A stretch of DNA of 64,000 nt, from positions 6,324,001-6,388,000 of the forward strand of contig JBANDB010000002.1 of NCBI GenBank assembly GCA_037576215.1, in the 5' to 3' direction. The position numbers and the translations under genes were made by a program. The notes under the pieces are model-generated. The model was not told where the DNA came from, ran no database searches, and was given only the letters and a program-made list of their open reading frames with translations. The stretch is from Armillaria gallica (lineage: Eukaryota; Basidiomycota; Agaricomycetes; Agaricales; Physalacriaceae). This document shows positions 1 through 13,400 of this stretch, piece by piece; position 1 is the first letter of the stretch, and each line of letters opens with the position of its first letter.

Positions 1-169
1 TGAACTTTCTCCCACGGCATTGATTTTTCCCCCTTTCACAATGACGTCTGACCACTGCCGACTGGGCTCTGAGTCGAATTTGTCTGGTGATTCTAGTGGA
101 TCATATTCCCTTCCAGGCAGTTCGGTGCCATCCACCGGTAGCACAAGGGAGTACTCGCCCTTGCCCTTG

Positions 170-405
170 CCTTCTCCCTCATGCCTGTGTTGTTGTCTAT
201 GCATGGCTGATCCGTGCAATGACGCCACCTTCACCATATGTGGTCATGTTTTTTGCTACAGGTAAGCATTTGTTTCTTGTCTGCTGTATCTACTGACACC
301 TTGTTGTCAGTTGTATTACAAATGAGGTCATTGCAACGTCCAGGTGCCCCGTTTGTTGCACCCCTATGTTGTTATACTGTTTATTCAGACTAGACTCAAG
401 GACCA
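170..405 (+). pseudogene. RING-finger (C3HC4) protein fragment
   Basis: A two-exon reading gives a RING-type zinc-binding signature. The first exon carries closely spaced Cys pairs (CLCM), then CGHVFC. An intron with GTAAGC donor and TGTCAG acceptor (about 262-310) joins it to a second exon starting CITNEV and ending in CPVC, followed shortly by a TAG stop. The order C-x2-C, C-x-H-x2-C, then C, CPVC is that of a RING-HC domain, which in known families binds an E2 enzyme and acts in ubiquitin transfer; in fungi the same module sits inside SNF2/Rad5 helicases. No helicase motifs are visible and the window starts at base 1, so the N-terminal extent is unknown. Ser-rich residues precede the RING. 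It could be a real small gene or a relic; the domain call is firmer than the gene model. Confidence 0.5.
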
Positions 406-3400
406 CGTAGACCCCCATTGCAGGGTCTCACATACATATAATAAGTACATCTTTTGTGTACTTCATCAGGACAAGGATTGTTTGCTATGTGCTTCCGGGT
501 CAGTAATACATAGGACTAGTACGCATGGTATGTAGCTCAGGTACCATCACAGTAAGGTAGATAGCTTTTGGATAGCGGCCTGTACCTCTTGTGTTTGCAT
601 GTACATATTAGTGTAAGCGCTAAAATTTTGACGTTGAAAATGGATACAGACACTAGTGCTTGAGGGCTAACGCATCTGTGCGGCAGGTCCGATTCCTACA
701 TATTTTTTTCCCTGCATGCTTATGATCATAAGCAGCAGTGAAGTAGTGGTAGAAGATGAAAGGCATGATACCCATTCACAGGTGTTATTTTCTGCCCTGC
801 CCATTATTCTGTGCGCCTAGCCTATTCTGTCACACTTCAAATCGCAATTTCATGCTGGTTCAGGTCAAAATGCATATTTGGTTAAGTTTAAATTACTCAT
901 GCCTACACAAAGGGTACATAGCAGTAACTAGATCACACGGAAGCAGGAAAGGATTCTGTACCTTTTCGAATGTTTGAGCCTTATTGCAATGGTCCTAGGC
1001 TTCTGACTCTCTGCCCTCCAACATTGGAGTCTTTACCTCCATGCTCGTAATCCAGCTGTTGATCTCTTCCTCATCACAATCCTGTCAGAAACTAGGATGC
1101 GAAATGACGTTCCTCGTATTTGCAGGTAGATTTGAGTTCAGCTTCAACAGATGCTTTGCCCAGAAAGAGTTGACAGATGGCGGATAAGCCAAGATAGACA
1201 CGGGGTAGTTTTGACAACAAAAGGTATACATGCCTTGCCGTGGGCTGGATGAAGGTATCATCCCACAATGCAATTATCCAGTAGGGCGAGTAGTATACAT
1301 GGCCTAGTCACAATTGAAAAGCAGTATGGCAGATGTGGAAGTAATGAGTGACTGCTCAGTGCATGGTCAGGCATATTGAACAGATGCCGCATATCCCAGT
1401 CAAGGTAGATGAAAAGGAAAACAGGCTATTTGAAGTTTATCGTATACAACAGTTAAGAGTCCAGTATCAAAAATGGAGAGTGTCTGGTGTTGGTCCTACA
1501 GCTAGTAGCGGAACAGAGATGCAGTGCGCCGTGGAGGTGAGAATGAGGGTGTGATTATTGTTGACCACGACGATGTTGAAGGGGAATGGGTTCTAAATCG
1601 TAATCTCCCATGTCGAGAATGGGAGTATATGCAAAGGTGGGGGAGAAAGGGGGTGCGGTGAGGGTGATAGCCATATATATTGATTCAGGGCTGGAGTAGC
1701 AGTCATTGGGGGTAACATTTGCCACATCCTCGCCATCTGGGTTCATTGGCTATTTGAGTCAGAAGTCGATGCCCAGATGGGCGTCAGCATCGCTTCCGCT
1801 TTTGAATGTCAGGAAGCCAATCCTTATCTCTCCTTCTATGCCTCCCAGCAGCATTTTCTCTACTCTGCACTGTCCTCTGCCACGTCACTCCTTCTCATTT
1901 GAAGTTCTCTGTCCCTCCCATTGTCGTCCTTGTCCTGAGGGTTATCATCGGTACCATAATTGGGTTCGTGGTAAAGGAGTCATTCCGCGGTGAGATGAGA
2001 CCCAATATTGAATCCACAAGTGAATACCATGCTTCTGGATGGGCCAAAGTGTTGTAAAGAACAGCAATTAGGGTCAAGGTATGGAAGTTGTATGAGAAGG
2101 GTTGCAGCAGCGATTCAAGATCCGAATGACATCACTTCTAACTTTGACAATGCTTCTGCACCAGGCTATGCTCAATTTCCATCAAAAAGAGGGCCGCAGG
2201 GATGGCAGTATTGACACCGATGAGGCATCAGTCTCAGAGGAGTTGTACGATGGGAGCAGAAGTCTGGTCTATTCTTCTTCCTGCTCTGTTCTGTCCCGCT
2301 CAGATACCTCCATAATTCCTGACATTTTTGACCTAGACATATAGATCAAGGCGGTCCTGTACTCATTCTGAACATGGTAAAGATGTACAAGAGCATGCTA
2401 AGATGTACCTTAGCAGTGTCACTAAGAACCAGATCTATGTAATGTATTACCTGAAGAAAACGGATCTAAAGAACGATAGTAAATACATTGATAGAAATTG
2501 GTGATGACAGACAGGACATACAAGGCACTGGTGGGAAGGTCTTGGCATTTTTTATCTCTGAGATGAGTAAGCGATAGAAGATGCCACTTGCGAACTACTC
2601 ACGTCGGAAGGAGATGTAGTTGGAGGACACCTTGAAGTAGTATGTTCATAGTTCACTGCCAATGTGTGGCGCAGAGCAGCTAATATGATGCAGCATCGAA
2701 GTCGGAGAGTATTATTAAGGCATGTGTATGCAGGGAAGTGAGGTAGAGAAAACTTATTGAGTCAGCGGATAGGATAGCATGGGGACAAAACAAGGTGCCT
2801 GACACTCCCCTACAGTGCACACACCACCATCCTGCTATCGTCATCGAGGTCCTGGGTGGGCTGCGGGCTTTGTGCACTCAGATGGTCCTCAATATTTTGC
2901 ACATTTGACATTATTCGAGTGTGACATTATCGTGGTGCGCAGCGATGAGCGCTTGAGCACTGATCAGTGAGTGAGTGGTTGGAAAGATCCTGGATGGAGA
3001 GGTCTTCATGGACATACTGGTGGGCAAGGGTGACTAGACTCATTTCAGGAAACATGGTACACCATGAATTAGCCGTTTACAACTTATTGAGAAGAGATCA
3101 TCGGCCTGAAATAATAAGATATAACTAGCACTGTCAATGGCAGAGGTGCTTCCCTTGTGAGCACTAAGTGGTAGTGAAGAAGTTGAAACCTAATACCAGA
3201 AATGTCTACTCACAATAACACAACACTCACCAGATGCCGATATATTGCAGCAGCACAAACATTGTCACCAAGAATGCCATGGAATATGTCAGTGGCAACG
3301 TTCCAACCATCCCGAGTCTGGATGTCGCAAAAATCAGCTATGACATCGGTCGGTAGTATGTGAGGTATGTACATTGAACCTGCCAGTGCACCCACCACTG

Positions 3401-5073
3401 CACCCGAGTTCCACAGATATGACACCACTTAAAACACCATGCTCTTGCTTGCCGGATGTCAAAACATCACAACAGGGTGAAAGTCGTTGTCTGAGAATGT
3501 GTGTACTACGAGTCTTGAATTATTGGAGCTTGAAGCTGGACCTTGAAATCTTGACACTTCATGCAGTACCCAGCCTAATGATTAGTTAAAAAGGCGGTTA
3601 TAATCATGGCAAGGATGTACCATGTGCTTGCAAACCAACACTTTCCAACAACTGTACCCTTGCTTGCCAGACACGTAACTGACAGTGAATATCTAAGGTA
3701 CCTGTTGTTCGACAAGGAATTTTAATGGTGTCAAAGTACATACCAGCATCAAAAGGCCAGAGTTGAAGGCGAAGGCAAGGCCGGGCTTTTCGAAAGTGGA
3801 TCTAGCACCATAGTACTCACACCAAACAGATGCTGAACATTTTCTGGGTCCTTGCTCTCCAACATATACTGGTGTGCCAAGTGGCACAGTGCTCAAGTGC
3901 TCAAGCTTCAAAGAGTATAGCATGGTCATTCTGTCTGTATGCACACTTGCTGGTTGATGATCTGGCGGTGTCTTGGTGGCTTGTTCCAGGTGGATATAGC
4001 CAATGGCCTAATGTTCGTCACAGTAATAGAAGACCATCTTATCGGGAAAGATGAAAGAAGGAACAGAATGAGGAGGATTTTGTGAGGAGTTGGTCAGTTG
4101 TGGTACAGAAAAGACATCAAGTGAAGTTTTGATGAGTAAACAAAAGCGAATGATGTTTGCAAACCAATAGGGAGAAGTCGGAAAGACAGGCATGCCAGCT
4201 GTAGCGTGCTGCAGGCTCGCCAATCACTGCAAATTAGCTAAGCCAACCTGGAGTATAGCCCCTGTCCCCAATTCTTTCCAATGAATAAGAGGAAACGATT
4301 ACCAGGACCATCCTCCTGCCAACCCGTCAAATTAGGGGCTAAAAAAAGTCATGAGCAGTACTCTTTATGGCTAGTTTTCCATCATGAGACAAACAGTGTC
4401 TCAGATGTATCGCCTGTATTAATCATGTGGGAACTGTTTTGTTCCAGGATGTTTCAAGCAAACAAGAAAGAAAAAAAACTGCTGAAAACCTGCAAGAGGC
4501 AAGTGGAATAAAAACAAAATGTACCTCTTGTTGTCATGCCCTACGAATCGAGTCTGAAGCTTGGAATTGCGACTGTTGGTACATTTGGATGGCTTTTATG
4601 CATCATTAATTCTTATGTTCGCTCGAGCAGATTGACCTTGTCTGAGTGTCACAAAGTATGTTTCTCCGAAATTTGACTTAGAAATATCTGGATCTTTGTT
4701 CATCAGTCTGTGACACCATCTCTGCGCTAACGTGCTTTCCCTTATTTTTGTAAGGGACATCACTTGGTGGCTATGCCCTGCATAACTTATCTGCTTCTTT
4801 GGAAGCTTTGGTTGTTTGTTGCATCTATTGCTTGGCACTTCATGGCTTTCGGTCTTCTAAAATCTCCTTGTCGGTGGGTTCGAGTCCTCAATGAGGATCA
4901 GGTTCCTCCCAATGGAGAAGAACATTCATTGATAGATTATCCAGAATATTATGATGCATTATATTCACCTGAGTACTATCGAGAGATTACTGAGAGCTCC
5001 AACACGGTGAGATGCTGACTTGGCAATATTTTTCGATAGATCCTCACTACTTCACATGCGCAAATGCACTTAC
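406..5073. other. No recognisable gene
   Basis: Only short, overlapping, unconvincing ORFs occur on both strands. One minus-strand stretch at about 3693-3880 has wording (KPGLAFAFNSG, then LKFLVEQQVP) that weakly recalls the C-terminal domain of Mss51/MYND-type proteins. It is too short and broken to annotate as a gene. No repeats, RNA genes or transposon ends were recognised. Confidence 0.4.
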
Positions 5074-5816
5074 CTTGCCAAAAAAGTTGTTCCACCTCTG
5101 AAACCTTGACAATGATAGCTCGAAGGACGTCATCTTTGAGCTGATTCCTTAAGTTCGCATACATGTAACAAGCAAACTGTGTGTGAGAGCTTCATCACAA
5201 GCGATAAGTTCGTTAGAGAAAGTAAAACCTGGCATCAGCCCCCTTTTTTCAACCAGAAGATAGTAGCGAAAGAGCCAGAAAAGAAGATGCCATCTACTGC
5301 AGCAAAAGCAACGATTCGAGTAGCAAACGAGCGCTCGCTCTTACACCCATTCAGCCTTTCTCCTGACACCTGGAATTTCCTTGAAAGTGTGGAAAATCGT
5401 GCTCTGTTCTTTGGGATCCTGAATGAAAGTGTCAATCAATAAGGGGTACACCTCCCAATGCATGTTCTCAATCATCGCCTGAAAGATATAGAAGAGCCTA
5501 AATTCAGGGACCTGGACCTCACAAGCGAATCGTTCCACCAAATTATCCCCAACAATAGAATCAGCAGAAGCGAAGAAGGCAAGAATATGACGGAACATTG
5601 CCTGTTCTTGTTCTGACAAGGAGCTTTCCCACTGGACATGATCCTGCGCTAAGTTTATTCCCTCCGCAGACCAGTCTGACCAAATAGATGCTTGGGCTTT
5701 CTTGTAAAAGCTATAAGCCTGTTTTCATGATGTTGAAAGATGTAGGAAAGACTGCATCAACAAAGGGTACCTCAGGATATTGGATAGGCCAAAGTACAAG
5801 ACGCTCTTCCGATGCA
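5074..5816 (-). pseudogene. Ribonucleotide reductase small subunit (R2) pseudogene
   Basis: Ribonucleotide reductase R2 holds the di-iron/tyrosyl radical cofactor that drives NDP to dNTP reduction in the cytosol. On the minus strand the order is as in R2: a segment ending LWPIQYPE, a 52-nt GT-AG intron (5719-5770), KKAQASIW, the Asp-containing ASADSIV, NLVERF, ENMH followed by a Tyr (the EXXH iron ligands and radical Tyr region), [28 protein letters not shown], then GLMPG and TFSNEL. Three breaks are seen: a short deletion with frame change near 5340 that removes about five residues, a one-base loss before GLMPG (about 5240), and another frame change near 5160. The usual Glu in AVEGIFF is Asp here. 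It cannot encode a working enzyme and is probably a duplicated relic; a functional copy must lie elsewhere. The exon containing the start codon was not found. Confidence 0.88.
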
Positions 5817-6608
5817 ATCAAGACAGGTTTGGCCTTATATGTCGAAGCTCAAGGCATTTCAGTCATTGTGGTAAAGAGAGGACAATTCTAAGACATTATT
5901 GTACTGGAAAAGAGTGAGGATCGGGAAGAATCGGGGACCCGATGCCATCCAGACACTCATGACCAGTTATGGCTCCTCTGTCATTTCCTCATTCTTTGGA
6001 AAGAATTGGGGAACAGTGATTATGTAATGGACAAGAGGATCTGTTCGCTCTGCCCAATCTTATTCTCTCTATTTGACCGTGAACTACGTCAGGGCAGGTA
6101 ATATTTGCACTGGAAGCACAAGTATGCAAAACAAAATACAACCACATAGCCCTCATCTCTACTTACTATTGGATAGAATCGAGGATTGTAAGGTGGCTAT
6201 GTTGCCAAGGTAAATTTCCGAGGACTTCAGGGAAGAATACTGTGGACCATGTGTTGATAAATATGCCTACGGTACATTTAAAAGATACAAATTTCCAGAC
6301 CATTCTGAGGTAATTATCTTGAAGCTTGTGTATGTAGCCCCAAAAATTACAATCAGCATGGTAATAGTGTGGCTATGCTCGAGAGGAAACCTATTTAGGC
6401 TAATGATCAAGTCCAAGGGCCATTACATAGATGCTGCTTCACAAGCCGGTGGAAATCATGTTCTGCCCAAGGAGGATGAAGGGCTGTGTACTCTGCAGTA
6501 GTAAGGGTGCCCTGGCAAATTAGATGAGTGGGCTCAACCGTTACCCAGATCTTGAGGGTATTAAAAAGCCGGGCGGTATCAAGAGCTGAAAATCATTAAA
6601 GAGATGTT
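5817..6608. other. No recognisable gene
   Basis: This may contain the first exon of the minus-strand R2 pseudogene, but no convincing continuation was found. Only short ORFs without recognisable motifs are present. Confidence 0.35.
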
Positions 6609-8135
6609 CTATAATTGACAAGATATGGCATTACCTGGTAGACAACCTCTGTTTTCAACATATTCTTTTAGCCGTATGTAGAGACACTCAGAATCAGTCA
6701 CTGTAAGATGGACCCAATTGGCCACTGTGCGTGGTTGAACGGCAAGGAGTTTATACGGTGCAAGGCGCTGAGAAATGACCCATTGCGTAACAAGGCCCAT
6801 GCCTCCCTCAGAGCCATAAGAGGCTCGCAAGCCCATGGTGTAGCACATGGCTTGCATAAATTTAACAACGGCATAATGCTTGTAGGATGAATGCCAATCT
6901 TGAGATTGCAGCTGCTGCAGAAGTGAATGGAGTTCCATGAAGACTTCATTCCATGTCTCTATCGGAGGCATAGAGCGCATTGACGGGAAAGGAGGAAAAG
7001 GAGCCGCGGCTGGTAGTGCAGATTGTGGCACATGATAGGGGCTCTACGAAAAGTATATTAGATCCATTTCAAAACTAAGGGTGGGAAGCTCACTAGTGTT
7101 GAAGGCACCAGAAAGATGACGAAGAGTAGCCCACCTGTATCACTCCCCACTGATTCGAAAAAACGTGCGGCATGAGGTCTATCGCCATCAACAGGGCTGA
7201 CATGCCATGGGGTGCCTAACATTTGTAATTCTGGACTGGACACACCAGGACTGATGGATCCCAGAATCAAGGGGGCATCTGCGCATTGAGAAAACGGAAC
7301 TGGATCACGATACGTCCAAACATGAACATTTGGTAGCCTAGACAAAAAAGACCAAAGACGTTGGGGTGTAATAAATGCTTCGTTGGCAGGATCAAACCAC
7401 TGAAGCATCGCGAGGTCTACGAAAGGTGAGAGGGGGCGAGTATATAAGTTAAATTACTGACCGAGACGTAACTGTATTCCACCATCCACAGTTCTCTCCA
7501 AAAAAGGTGCTATACCTTTCTCAACACCGACTTCTTCGGAGATGCCATCGTGGATAGAAAGCCAAACATACAATGACGATAGCAACATAGTTTGTGTTGA
7601 ACGAGATGGGCGTGACTGTGGCAGAGCACTGAAGGAGGTAGCATTGGCATCGAACGTATCATCTTCGAGCCCATTGTCTTCAAGCCCATCGCCACCATCT
7701 CGGTCCGACTCTTCATCATCTGAAAAGAATAGCAGTGTCCGTGTTCTAACACTAGGAGATACGCAGCTACAAGGAGCAGCTATGGTCTCCAGAGACAATG
7801 CAGGATTTTCGCGAGCTTGAGGCTGTGGGGAGGGGGCAACTGATCTATGGTTAGGATACCGCTCGAGTGGCAGCTCCGTCACCCCGTTGCAGAGAGTGCT
7901 CCCACTCGCAGTTTGGGATACTACAACCACTGAAGACGAATCACTCATTATCAAACAAAGGATCGACTTGCTGCTTACATTTATTCAAATCTTGTACAGT
8001 CTCTCCGGAAGCATCGATACATTCAAAAGTCAAGGAGTCCTGGATCCCATCGAGAGAGTCAATAACAGGCGCCCTCCATAAATTGTGGGAGATCCAATTG
8101 ACGGATGGCGTTGCTAGAGGATGGTATCCATCAAT
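6609..8135 (-). CDS. Orphan multi-exon protein, function unknown
   Basis: Four minus-strand exons join in phase: about 8135-7979, 7920-7462, 7416-7094 and 7043-6609. The introns are 58, 45 and 50 nt (GTAAGC, GTCAGT and GTGAGC donors, all with AG acceptors). Each splice keeps frame, and no stop codon falls inside, which is the main evidence that this is or recently was a gene. The second exon is Ser/Pro-rich with an acidic stretch (DDEESDRDGGDG); the third reads like a folded domain (FLSRLPNVHVWTYRDP, GSISPGVSSPE). There is no signal peptide or membrane segment in the visible part. Upstream exons probably exist around 8150-8500 (a fragment reading LFDAIFDMVN ends at a GTAAGT donor near 8175), but I could not join them in frame. 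I do not recognise the family and assign no function. Confidence 0.55.
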
Positions 8136-8524
8136 ACTTAAACATTAAAAAGCGGCCACACCAGCACTTACATTCACCATATCGAATATGGCATCGAAGA
8201 GCCCGACCGCTACAAGCTACACCTATGACAATCGCACGAGACCCATCTGGGCAAGAGAGGATGGAAGAGGCATTTGCAGAGTACCGGTGCCTACCCATGG
8301 CACTGACATGCAAAGAAGAGGACCAGAGGATTATTGGGGGGTGGGAGATCACGATTTGACGAAAGTAATCCAGACATTTCAAGACTAGAGAGCAAGACGG
8401 CTCGGAGGTTCATAACAGTGGAGTCGAGCCGCACATCATCAATGTAGTCACATGATGACAAACAAAGCTTATCTGCAGCCCGCATCTCTGGTGCCTTGTT
8501 ACCGCCCTGCAAGTTGCGGCCCAA

Positions 8525-10152
8525 ACTTTGCTTTTGATAACCGAGACAAACTCTCCAAATACAACAATGTTGTTCAATATAACTTACACAGCTGGGTGGC
8601 GACTATTTTGGGGTGGTCAAAATAGAATCAAAATCCAAGATCCCGATTTTGGGTGAGGCATAATCGCTCAATATTAGTGTTTCGATGATGTAACTTGGCA
8701 CGACGGTGTAACTTCACATCATGATTTTTGACAGCTTTGACTTAAGCCAAGTTGCTGTCACACCGAACTTCGATGCTGGCCACTGAAGCCATGACTTCAT
8801 GCATTCCCTTCAGATGGCAAGTCATTTGTTGTTTAGGCAACTCGGAAACTTGTTGGAGAAACAGCGGGAACTATCGGGCCAGGTTAAAATTGAACTAAAA
8901 TAGTATTTTGGCATTTTTCAATCAAGTTGGATCATAAGCTCGACGCGAGGAACGAGCGGCTTGAGCTTATGCTGGGGCAAGCTATAAGCCGAGGGTAGTG
9001 GCATGCTCTGTTTGGATTTAATTGTACATCGTCGCTCACCATGCTTCGTGGTATTGGATATAGATATGCTCCATTCTTGTCCTCATCCTCATCGTGCAGC
9101 CCTTGTATTTCATGACCCTCCCTCCTGCACCCTTGATATTGGATAGTTGTTCGGGTTTGTTTGTCTGTCGCATCATGCATCTTGCTGTTGGCCAGTCAAG
9201 AACTTCCTGAATACCTGGGTCTCCCACTTCTTCAGTCAGTGACACTTCATCACCCTTGCTGACTTCCCTCTCTCAGAAGTCATCTCCTTCACAAGAGGGA
9301 CACTCACCCCCAAACCCCCAAGATACTTTGTATCTTGGCTCTCTCTCTGACCTGATCACTCATCCCTGATTGACATCCCTCCATTAGATTTCGGACTCCA
9401 GCCATGTACTCATGTGGTCTTAGCTTGGCGAAGCTCAGTCGCTGCCGAGCCGATACTGTGACTTTGCTGAAGCTACTCAGCAATACTGGCGTGACCTAGT
9501 TCGGCTTCACTGGCATGGCATGTGGCAAGTTGAGTTGAACCTTTCACCTGCAGCATGGATGAACGGTATGCAACCGAAACTGTATGCATGCCATCAGACG
9601 ATACCGGCACCACTTCCTACAAATAATTTGAAAGGCGAGACCATGATACGTGGACTGTCCTCGTAAACTGTCGATGCCCCAACGGCTACTGGAGGTTGAA
9701 CATCACTTTGGAATCGTTCCATACTCCTCTCGAATGGGATCTGATTCCAACATTCCATAAGCGATACTCTTCACCCATCACTCTCTTTGATAGGCACTCT
9801 GATGACTCTTTATTTCTCAAGAAAGTTATGCCCCTACCCCCCTTCATCTCTACTAAATATGGAGCCCTTTCTCTACATAGGATCGAGTCAATCTGATCTC
9901 TCCGTCTGCAACTTGGTCTGTAATGCTATGCCTGCTTAAATCCTTTTAAGGATGCTACTGTTGTGGGCCGATAATGTCATGCTCTTCTGCTGGTTGCTCC
10001 CCTCCTCACTGTGCGTAGAGCACAAGATATATGGCACACGATTAGTGTATTCATCATATTGATTACTGGCCTTGATGGTCTGTAAATTCGAGGCTGGCAA
10101 GGAATTTTCTGGAATAGGTTTCCTGCGATTTGTCTCAGCCTGGTAGAGGATG
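8525..10152. other. No recognisable gene
   Basis: Only short ORFs in conflicting frames. The segment 8640-8840 is rich in short self-similar words but has no clear repeat unit. Nothing else was recognised. Confidence 0.4.
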
Positions 10153-10407
10153 TTACCAGCTTAAACTATAAACTCTTTGTCGAATTACCTTTCTCAAGGC
10201 TTTTATCTTTAAGCACCTCTGTTTGTGCCTACACCAGTTTGCAGTGGAATATTTTGCTGTACCCCGGCGGTCCAGTGCAATTGTAATCCCACAAGCTGCA
10301 CAGGTAATTGAAGAGATGGTGATTTTGATAGTGTAAAGGTCCGCCTGGAGTGATGAGTACTGCTCTTTTGCAGTGAGACAACTCTTAGGTATAAGCAGCA
10401 CCTGCAT
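10153..10407 (-). CDS. Small zinc-finger-like ORF
   Basis: This open frame of 84 codons contains CAAC, then a basic stretch, then W-C-R-H-K-Q-R-C. The resulting Cys2 ... His-x(3-4)-Cys arrangement resembles small Cys2HisCys fingers I recall from many Agaricomycete orphan proteins. Upstream exons are not visible and the start is uncertain. It may be the last exon of a larger gene or a relic. DNA binding is only inferred from the finger-like spacing. Confidence 0.35.
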   Translation of the reverse strand: MQVLLIPKSCLTAKEQYSSLQADLYTIKITISSITCAACGITIALDRRGTAKYSTANWCRHKQRCLKIKALRKVIRQRVYSLSW

Positions 10408-10439
10408 GAATGGAAGGGATTAGGAAATTCATGCTTCAT

Positions 10440-13400
10440 TTGGAAGTAAAACCTACCTTGACTGAGGGATGCTCCAGCATTGTCACGGCGTTTGCCAACA
10501 ACCTGGTAAATATGTGTGCAGTGCTATACATGAAACACATTGTACTAGACCCCTACAGGAGCTTATGAGGGCACGATATCGTGTGTGTTTGAATAATCCA
10601 ATCAATCATTTTGGGATCAATAGATGACTGGTCATCCAAGCGGAAGCAGAAATACCAGGGGCAGCCGGTACAAAGACGAAAAACATAATTTTTGGTGGTG
10701 GTGTATGCCGTTACTTCTTTGTGTAGGAGGTTACCGTTGGGTACACATCAGTGTCCACTTATATGTATACATCCACCGAAGCGAAGCAAATGGCCTCGGA
10801 TGAATGGGATCAACAACATTGGTCTGCAATGACCGGCTTTATTTCTAAATTACCTTTGGCCCGACAGCCCCAGTCTAATACTTATCGTTATGAAATGGGG
10901 ACAACATCCCGCATACTCATGGTCTTGGGCATATCATCATCATTGCCACTAACGAAGTTATCAAGACAGCAGCTCGATAAGGACTCTGTGGCGGGTTATC
11001 GTCTTTGCACAAGATGTTGAAGACAAGAGGGATATTTTATCAGGTCCATGCTGCATACGCGTCGTCCCTGCTTAATCTCATGCATTGTATCATATTATAG
11101 TCTGGACACCCACATGTCATAACTCATACGTCTACCCTTATATCGCACAGCCATTGTTGAGTCCAAATGTGTCAATGTTGCTAAATGACAAACCATCTCT
11201 GTCAATTATCTGCTCCTTGGAGTCATACTGTTGCAAGCAGCGGTGAGGTCGCTGAATCTCACTGTACCTCCTAGCTCATCCAACAAGTCACTTCGCTATG
11301 GCAACGATCAACAATGTGTTCCATGATGGCGGCCTCTCTACCATCCACTGTCAACACATCACAAGTGCCATGGGCTTCCCACGTTAAGGCCATGCACGAA
11401 AGGACGAGCTCTAAGCTGGTGACCGAGTTTGTCTGCGCTGGGTCCAAAACTGTGAATGCAGCTCTATTCCTCTTCATCTTTAATTCCAGCGCTGTGGGAT
11501 GTCATGTGTTCCACTCCACCCAGTCAACAGCAAAATACTGGGTGGGTTTGCAGCTAGGCTCCCCCTTACGTTCTCTTGTTAATAACCCCATTAGAACAAT
11601 CTTTGCCTTGATGCAACTATCCCTTGGAATTTTGGTATTTCCTTTGTAGTGAATACGAGCGACCAATGTCACCTCTGAAGCAGACTCTTGGGGAGACATC
11701 AATAAGCACTATACTTATCAATGGCAACAATCCTACGTGTGATGATACAATTTAGCCTGCAAGATTCCAAGGGTTTCGTTAGTTACTACAGTCAGCATCT
11801 CACACAGATAAACAAACTCACAATGAAACAATATATACACTTCAAGAAAAGTGTGAGCTGCTGTTTAAAGTGCTTCAGAGACCTTGGGAGCATCCTGATG
11901 AAGCTTGACAGTTTTCCTCCACTCTTTCTGGTTCTCACACTTGAAGTCTCTGCCTACATATTTTGCTACATGATGATGGCACCATGATTCATTGTCGGTG
12001 CTCCAAAAACAAACATCAAACCCACTTCCTCTCCATGCAGTGGGTTTGGGGATCCAGGACAAGTTCTCTGTAAACTGACCTCCATGCTTGTCTTCAGTTT
12101 TCTTATGCCCCGCGTTTCTTTTCTTCAACCCATGTGACCTTGTACATGCAGGAGATAATATGGAGTTCACCGACCAGGTACACGCCAAATAGATTTTTGG
12201 ATCATGGGGAAAGTCATCAAGTGGGTCTGTGACGGCAACCGGGATCGGTGGAAGACTCTCAGTCCCCAAGAGGACGAATTGCCCACCGTCCTTAGTGCTT
12301 ACGATCTTTTGAAGGGATACACTGTTCCAATGTCAGCCTGACAAGTATAAGGCCAACTGGGCGAAAAGAAAATACCTGTCAGTGGCAGCAGTGCCTGTTG
12401 AAGGACTTGTGCCCATGTTGGAAGACAGTGGCAATCTGGAGAGGTGTCAGCCTGCTTCAACATCATCCTGGTTTGTATGTGAGCGTACCGTGTACATGAC
12501 TTAGAATCTTTGCCGTGAATTCGCAATTCAAACTCTGCTAAAGTGGGACCTTAGCAGGAGTTTGGGTATCAGGAGATTCAAACCCTGCCAAAGTGGGACC
12601 TTGGCAAGAAGTTTATGAGCCAAAAGATGGCGCCAAAGTGGAACCTTGGCTCGTTCAGTTGGCAATGTCCCGTGCCATTGAATATAGGGCTGGTCGTGAA
12701 GAGGTTCGGACTTGGTGCAAAATTTCCTGTCTGGTTGAAACTCTGACAGCTTCAGATACAAACATGTGCAAAGACTACACTAAGTTGCTTCTGGCTCTAA
12801 GTAATGTCGATCTCACGCACTCCCACCCAACTGCCATCCCATGGTGGTGATGTATTTGCTTGGATGACTGGACCTAACCTGCTCATCTCATGGCTGGAGG
12901 TCTAGCATCACAGTGTGCGCTGGGATTGGGCCATTATTCCATGACGGTGATCCTACCATGCCTAGAGCGGAGTGCTTCAAGTGGGCACTGGGATTCTGCT
13001 GTTATTTCATGGCAGCACTCCTACCACAGAGTCAATTACCTCTATGTTTATTCCAATATTAGGGCAACCTGCTCTCTGAGCACCTCCTCCAGCACCAACA
13101 TTGGTGATTCTCTTCCAAACCAGGTGTTCGCTTGCTCCACTGAGGATGCATTGAACCTCCATCCTACCTTCTCATCGTGACCAGCCCCTCTTCAGCCCTG
13201 GAAATCTCGAAGAAAGGCACCATTTGCCACAAAACTCATTAGTTTCTCTGTGTGGGATTTTGCATACCGGGTCTCTATGGCTATCCCCATCTTGTTATAG
13301 TAAGCACCTCCCTGTATCCAGGTGTGGTGAATTAGCTGACAATTGTTATCATAGAAGATGAAGCTCGGCAGGCCGTTCGAGTACTTAGACGTCGCGAATG

